Shown here: positions 7,525 to 10,372 of the stretch, one piece after another
Numbering within the stretch: the first letter of the stretch is position 1
How the letters are laid out: each line of letters starts with the position of its first letter
Source: a bacterium
GTDB lineage: Bacteria; Krumholzibacteriota; Krumholzibacteriia; LZORAL124-64-63
Assembly (NCBI GenBank): GCA_030635025.1
Contig: DAOVZQ010000040.1
Location: 1-10,372, forward strand
Length of the DNA stretch: 10,372 nucleotides
Direction: 5' to 3'
The notes under the pieces: model-generated
The model's input: only the letters and a program-made list of their open reading frames with translations
Database searches by the model: none
Told to the model about the DNA's origin: nothing
Position numbers and translations under genes: made by a program

Positions 7525-8537
7525 GTGATTGTCTCCCGTGCCCACTGCAGCAGTTCGCGCAGGGTGTCTTCAAGTCCGCCGTCCGGCTGCCAGCCGACGG
7601 CCTGTTTCAGTTTATTGCTGTCGCCCACCATGAAGGGGACGTTCGAGGGGCGGAATCGTTCGGGGTCGGGCTCGACCCGGATCTCAGATTCCGACGCTGC
7701 GAGCAGGATGTCCAGTCCCTTTTGCATGGACAGGCCCGAACCCGAGCTGATGTTGTAGATCTCGCCGGGCGTCCCCTTTTCGCGCAGCAGACGGTAAGCC
7801 CGGATCACGTCGCGCACATGCAGGTAGTCGCGCAGGGGGGAGAGGTCGCCCACGCGCATCACGGGCTCCTGCTCGCCGCGCTCGATGGCCACGATCTGGC
7901 GGGCGAACGACGGATAGGCGAAAACGGTCGATTGTCCCGGGCCCGTATGGGCGAAGGGACGCGCCATGACCACGGGAACATCGAACGAGCCGTGATATTG
8001 GCGGCAGAGCAGTGTCTGGGTGACCTTGCTCACGCCGTAGGGCGAGATGGGATTCAAGGGCGACGATTCATCCAGGGGGCGTTCGCCTTCGGGCGGGCCG
8101 TACTCCTCTGACGACCCCACGGCCACCACCAGGGGCCGCTCGTTCGCGGGCAAGGCGCGCACGGCATCCAGCAGTCGCAGGCATCCGTTCACGTTCACGT
8201 CGAAGGTGAGATACGGCTCCTTGAAGGAGAGGGCCGCGGAGCTCTGCGCGGCCAGGTGATAGATGGAATCGGGGCGGAAGGTGTCGATCAGGCCGGCGGC
8301 CGCACGGGGAGCAGCCAGATCCAGGTCGAGGCAGCGCCAGGCGCCGGCCGTGCCGGTATACTCAGCCGCGCCGTCGGCTCCGAGACCGGTGAGTTCGAAT
8401 GCTCCGAGTCGGCTCGGAGGCGACGCCGGATCCGGGAATCGGCCAATGCCGAACACTTCACATCCGTCGCGCAGCAGATCCTCGACCAGCCAGCAGCCCA
8501 CGAATCCGTTGGCGCCGGTTATCAGTACCTTTTCCAT
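7521..8537 (-). CDS. NAD(P)-dependent sugar-nucleotide SDR, GDP-6-deoxymannose reductase/dehydratase-like
   Basis: This is an extended short-chain dehydrogenase of 338 residues acting on a nucleotide sugar. It shows TGANGFVG (7-14, dinucleotide binding), IYHLAAQSS (92-100), GSSEEYG (141-147) with the catalytic Ser142 or Ser143, and SPYGVSK (165-171) with Tyr167 and Lys171. RPFAHTGPGQ (193-202) is followed by FARQIVAIERG, RDYLHVRDVIRAY (236-248), EIYNISSG (259-266) and FRPSNVPFMVGDSNKL (295-310). The FxHTGPGQ and RPSxVP blocks are typical of GDP-4-keto-6-deoxy-D-mannose reductase (Rmd) and its Gmd relatives, which would give a GDP-rhamnose-type product. No separate Gmd is present here, so the exact reaction is uncertain. 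The ATG at 8537 is chosen over an upstream start at 8591 because GGAAGG lies six bases before it and TGANGFVG then falls at the usual place. The stop overlaps the ugd ATG. Confidence 0.86.
   Translation of the reverse strand: MEKVLITGANGFVGCWLVEDLLRDGCEVFGIGRFPDPASPPSRLGAFELTGLGADGAAEYTGTAGAWRCLDLDLAAPRAAAGLIDTFRPDSIYHLAAQSSAALSFKEPYLTFDVNVNGCLRLLDAVRALPANERPLVVAVGSSEEYGPPEGERPLDESSPLNPISPYGVSKVTQTLLCRQYHGSFDVPVVMARPFAHTGPGQSTVFAYPSFARQIVAIERGEQEPVMRVGDLSPLRDYLHVRDVIRAYRLLREKGTPGEIYNISSGSGLSMQKGLDILLAASESEIRVEPDPERFRPSNVPFMVGDSNKLKQAVGWQPDGGLEDTLRELLQWARETIT
7532..7537 (-). promoter_or_regulatory. ugd: Ribosome binding site of ugd
   Basis: GGGAGA on the minus strand is seven bases before the ATG at 7524, within the last codons of the SDR gene. 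Together with the ATGA overlap it settles the ugd start against the longer in-frame reading from 7545. Confidence 0.6.
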
Positions 8538-8543
8538 CAACGA

Positions 8544-8549
8544 CCTTCC
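8544..8549 (-). promoter_or_regulatory. Ribosome binding site of the SDR gene
   Basis: GGAAGG on the minus strand is six bases before the ATG at 8537, inside the 14-base gap after the CoA-binding gene. It decides for 8537 over the longer reading from 8591. Confidence 0.65.
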
Positions 8550-8551
8550 GC

Positions 8552-8992
8552 TCAGCCGTTCAGCAGCCTGAGCCATTCCTTGTAGATGCAACGGTCCATG
8601 ATCACGTCCAGGCCGGCGTCGCGCGCCACCCGGGCCGCGTCCTCGTTGACGACGCCTTCCTGCATCCAGATGGTCTTGGCGTTCACGGCCACGGATGCGT
8701 CTACGACCGGACCGACCGTTTCGCTGCGGCGGAACACGTCCACCACATCGATCGATCCTGGTACATCGGCCAGACTGGGGTAGACCTTGACCCCCAGGAC
8801 CTCCGTGAGCATGGGATTGACGCCCACGACCTCCACGCCCAGCCCCTTGAGGAACTTGGTGATGCCGTGGCTGGCCCGTTCCGGCTTGTCCGAGATGCCG
8901 ACGACCGCCACCAGTTTCATCTCCCGCAGGATCTCTGTCACGCGGGCATCGGGGGTATCATCGGCGAATCGGGGTGTATCGGCGTCGTTCAT
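8552..8992 (-). CDS. CoA-binding domain protein (YccU family)
   Basis: This small Rossmann-type protein of 146 residues belongs to the CoA_binding_2 family (YccU/YneT-like). Members bind CoA or a related nucleotide, and the physiological role is not established. It shows AVVGISDKPERASHGI (near 30-45, the glycine-containing nucleotide loop), VVGVNP, EVLGVKVYPSLADVP, IDVVDVFRRSE, the KTIWMQEGV block, and the family-ending MDRCIYKEW. Length is close to the usual 135-150. The ATG at 8992 has GGGGAG six bases upstream, whereas the longer frame would need a TTG at 9010 and adds no conserved residues. It is the first gene of the minus-strand operon and lies 14 bases before the SDR gene. It has no evident sugar-pathway role, so co-transcription may be incidental or linked to CoA/acyl metabolism. 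Confidence 0.93.
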   Translation of the reverse strand: MNDADTPRFADDTPDARVTEILREMKLVAVVGISDKPERASHGITKFLKGLGVEVVGVNPMLTEVLGVKVYPSLADVPGSIDVVDVFRRSETVGPVVDASVAVNAKTIWMQEGVVNEDAARVARDAGLDVIMDRCIYKEWLRLLNG

Positions 8993-8998
8993 GTGTGG

Positions 8999-9004
8999 CT
9001 CCCC
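8999..9004 (-). promoter_or_regulatory. Ribosome binding site of the CoA-binding gene
   Basis: GGGGAG on the minus strand is six bases before the ATG at 8992 and fixes that start. Confidence 0.65.
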
Positions 9005-9011
9005 GGCCAAG

Positions 9012-9046
9012 AAAAAACGGGCCCGTCCCAGCGGTTCCCGTCGCTG
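9012..9046 (-). terminator. Terminator-like palindrome plus T6 in the operon leader
   Basis: Read on the minus strand, a five-base stem CAGCG/CGCTG (9046-9042 with 9033-9029) is followed by the 10-base palindrome ACGGGCCCGT (9026-9017). Six T residues follow at once (9017-9012; the palindrome's last T is the first of them). This ends only about 20 bases before the ATG at 8992, so it lies in the 5' leader of the operon rather than after a gene. The palindrome alone makes a weak hairpin with a tight loop. The run ACGGG at 9041-9037 could instead pair with the same CCCGT, giving mutually exclusive structures as in an attenuator. It may also be chance in GC-rich DNA. Confidence 0.35.
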
Positions 9047-9204
9047 CGTCGGCAGCCCGCAGAATCTACCGGGTAGCGATCGGGTTGTCCAGTATTTCGC
9101 GTGTATGGGAAGGGCGCCGGTGGGCGATGAGACATTTTCAGCTTTCCCGTCGCACCTGCTGTTGTTATTTTCGTTCGGAACCCGTTGTCACATAGTCGAC
9201 AGCC

Positions 9205-9208
9205 GAGG
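9205..9208 (+). promoter_or_regulatory. Ribosome binding site of the iron-sulfur oxidoreductase gene
   Basis: GAGG is eight bases before the ATG at 9217. An ATG at 9209 is too close to it and is in another frame, so 9217 is the start. Confidence 0.55.
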
Positions 9209-9216
9209 ATGACGCC

Positions 9217-10372
9217 ATGAATCCAGTCTTGATGACCGTACTGATGCTGATGTCGATCGCGTTCTTTGTCGACACCATGACCGGACGGATATGGTTGCTC
9301 AAGGCCGCCGAGGGCGAGGCCCGTCTGGGGCCGCTCGGAGCGCGTCTGCGCAATCTCTTCGTGATCGGTTTCGGACAACAGCGCCTGCTGTATGAAAGAA
9401 CCGCCGGCTGGATGCACGTGTGGATCTTTTTCGGTTTCCTGGTGGTCTTCACACGGACCTGTACCCTGGTCGGCCGGGGCTACGATTCGGACTTCCACTT
9501 GCCGTTGCTGGGGGGCGCTCTCGGCCTGGCCTACGCCCTGATCAAGGACGTGTTCGAAGTGGCCGTGCTCGCCGCCGTACTCTTTGCCGTATGGCGACGG
9601 CTGTTCATGAGGCCGGCCCGTCTGCATCTGAGTATGGAGGCTGTCATTGTCCTGCTCTGGATCGGTTCCCTGATGGTGACCGACCTGATCGGGGACGCGG
9701 CGCTTTTCGCCATGCACCCCAACCATCCGGAAATCGGCTGGGCTTTCATCGGTACGGCTCTGAGCGGGTTGTTCGACACAGCCTCGGCCACGACCCAGGC
9801 CTGGTACAACTGGATGTATTGGGTGCACGTCCTGCTACTGATGGCGTTCTTGAACTACCTGCCCTTCGGCAAGCATTTCCACGTGATCACAGCCCTGTTC
9901 AACGTCTACACCATGAAGCTCGACCCGCCCGCCGTGGTCGACCGCATGGAATTCGAGGGGCGCGAAAGTTTCGGCGTCGGAAAGATCGAGGATCACAAGT
10001 GGTCGCGTCTGATGGACATGTACAGTTGTACCGAATGCGGACGCTGCACCGTCCACTGCCCGACCGCGACCACCGGCAAGGCGCTGAGTCCGCGCGAACT
10101 GATCACCGACCAGCGCGATCACCTCTACGAACTGGCCCCACAGATCGCCACCGTCGGCAAGCTGAAGCATGCGGGACGCGTGGAGGAGGCGACCGCGTTC
10201 GCGGCGACCATCGAGCGCGACCCCCTGACTGGTGGCGTCATCAGCGACGAAGTGCTGTGGGCCTGTACCACGTGCGGCTACTGCCAGACGGTGTGTCCGG
10301 TGTCCATCGAGCACATCGACCACGTCGTGGACATGCGGCGTCATCTGATGATGATGGAAGCGCGTATGCCGA
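9217..10372 (+). CDS. Membrane-anchored Fe-S oxidoreductase, HdrD/EtfD-like (3' end outside window)
   Basis: The visible 385 residues join a NarI-like membrane part to a two-cluster ferredoxin domain. Hydrophobic segments lie at about 3-20, 66-85, 98-125, 140-165 and 197-215. His67 and His204, with His220 and His222 after the last helix, are candidate haem ligands as in NarI-type cytochromes. Two perfect 4Fe-4S motifs follow: Cys271, 274, 277, 281 (CTECGRCTVHCP) and Cys350, 353, 356, 360 (CTTCGYCQTVCP). Family members of this build continue with CCG (heterodisulfide-reductase-type) domains and pass electrons between a soluble donor and the quinone pool. The mycobacterial EtfD, working with electron-transfer flavoprotein in fatty-acid oxidation, is the best-known example. 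Whether CCG domains or etf genes follow cannot be seen. The ATG at 9217 has GAGG eight bases upstream, and the gene is transcribed away from the sugar operon. Confidence 0.88.
   Translation, partial: MNPVLMTVLMLMSIAFFVDTMTGRIWLLKAAEGEARLGPLGARLRNLFVIGFGQQRLLYERTAGWMHVWIFFGFLVVFTRTCTLVGRGYDSDFHLPLLGGALGLAYALIKDVFEVAVLAAVLFAVWRRLFMRPARLHLSMEAVIVLLWIGSLMVTDLIGDAALFAMHPNHPEIGWAFIGTALSGLFDTASATTQAWYNWMYWVHVLLLMAFLNYLPFGKHFHVITALFNVYTMKLDPPAVVDRMEFEGRESFGVGKIEDHKWSRLMDMYSCTECGRCTVHCPTATTGKALSPRELITDQRDHLYELAPQIATVGKLKHAGRVEEATAFAATIERDPLTGGVISDEVLWACTTCGYCQTVCPVSIEHIDHVVDMRRHLMMMEARMP

Larger units (their letters stand above)
8993..9216 (+). other. Divergent intergenic region between two operons
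   Basis: These 224 bases are the longest non-coding stretch and must hold start signals for both the minus-strand sugar operon and the plus-strand iron-sulfur gene. I found no convincing -35/-10 pair. TTGTCC at 9085-9090 and TTGTCA at 9185-9190 lack a well-spaced -10 partner. The part near 9131-9180 is more AT-rich than its surroundings and is the likeliest plus-strand promoter area. No open reading frame here has gene-like features. Confidence 0.55.

Noticed and set aside
7525..7545. Longer ugd start at 7545.
   Set aside because: It adds seven residues before the Rossmann strand. 7524 has a ribosome site and ATGA coupling.
6400..7758. A 452-codon plus-strand frame opposite ugd.
   Set aside because: The minus strand encodes an unmistakable UDP-glucose dehydrogenase. 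The plus product is His/Gly/Val-rich without motifs.
8538..8591. Longer start of the SDR gene at 8591.
   Set aside because: It would run into the CoA-binding gene and push TGANGFVG inward by 18 residues. 8537 has GGAAGG six bases upstream.
9085..9109. TTGTCC ... TATGGG as a sigma-70 promoter.
   Set aside because: The spacer is only 13 bases and the -10 match is poor.
8993..9828. A 279-codon minus-strand frame (8989-9828) crossing the intergenic region and the Fe-S gene.
   Set aside because: It is opposite a well-supported membrane/iron-sulfur protein and is His/Gln/Glu-rich with no recognisable domain.

Overview
The window is a densely packed, GC-rich (roughly 60% or more by eye) bacterial chromosome segment with almost no non-coding DNA. 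The organism is probably Gram-negative with an outer membrane: it encodes an Ala+2 lipoprotein with BamD/YbgF-like repeats and a sugar-nucleotide operon of the surface-polysaccharide type. The lipoprotein's N-terminal YNTFW-AKKAF block recalls TPR lipoproteins of the Fibrobacteres-Chlorobi-Bacteroidetes side of the tree and allied candidate phyla. That placement is recollection and inference; no rRNA or marker gene settles it. No tRNA, rRNA, CRISPR array, insertion sequence or phage gene was seen.

Region 1 (1-3947, plus strand) is the distal part of a pyrimidine operon: the C-terminal part of dihydroorotase (pyrC, cut by the window edge), a 517-residue TPR lipoprotein, and the two subunits of class 1B dihydroorotate dehydrogenase (pyrK, pyrD). 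Every junction overlaps by 1-4 bases (TGATG, TAATG, ATGA), so the lipoprotein is embedded in a translationally coupled pyrimidine operon. PyrC makes dihydroorotate; PyrD with PyrK oxidises it to orotate and passes electrons to NAD+.

Region 2 (9026-3942, minus strand) is a five-gene operon read right to left: a YccU-type CoA-binding protein, an Rmd/Gmd-like sugar-nucleotide SDR, UDP-glucose 6-dehydrogenase, a DegT/DnrJ/EryC1 sugar aminotransferase, and last a strongly diverged homologue of hydroxymethylbilane synthase (HemC) with a long acidic tail. The three middle genes indicate synthesis of modified (uronic, deoxy or amino) sugars for a surface glycan. The HemC-like protein keeps the positions of the catalytic Asp and the cofactor Cys but lacks most of the substrate- and cofactor-binding arginines, and it sits in an operon with no other tetrapyrrole gene. 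It is the most unusual item here. Its 3' end overlaps the convergent pyrD by 6 bp.

Region 3 (8993-9216) is a 224-bp divergent intergenic region, the longest non-coding stretch. Its minus strand carries a GC palindrome followed by T6 just ahead of the CoA-binding gene, possibly a leader attenuator.

Region 4 (9217 to the end, plus strand) is a membrane-anchored iron-sulfur oxidoreductase with a NarI-like membrane part and two 4Fe-4S motifs, resembling HdrD/EtfD-type proteins. It is cut by the window edge.
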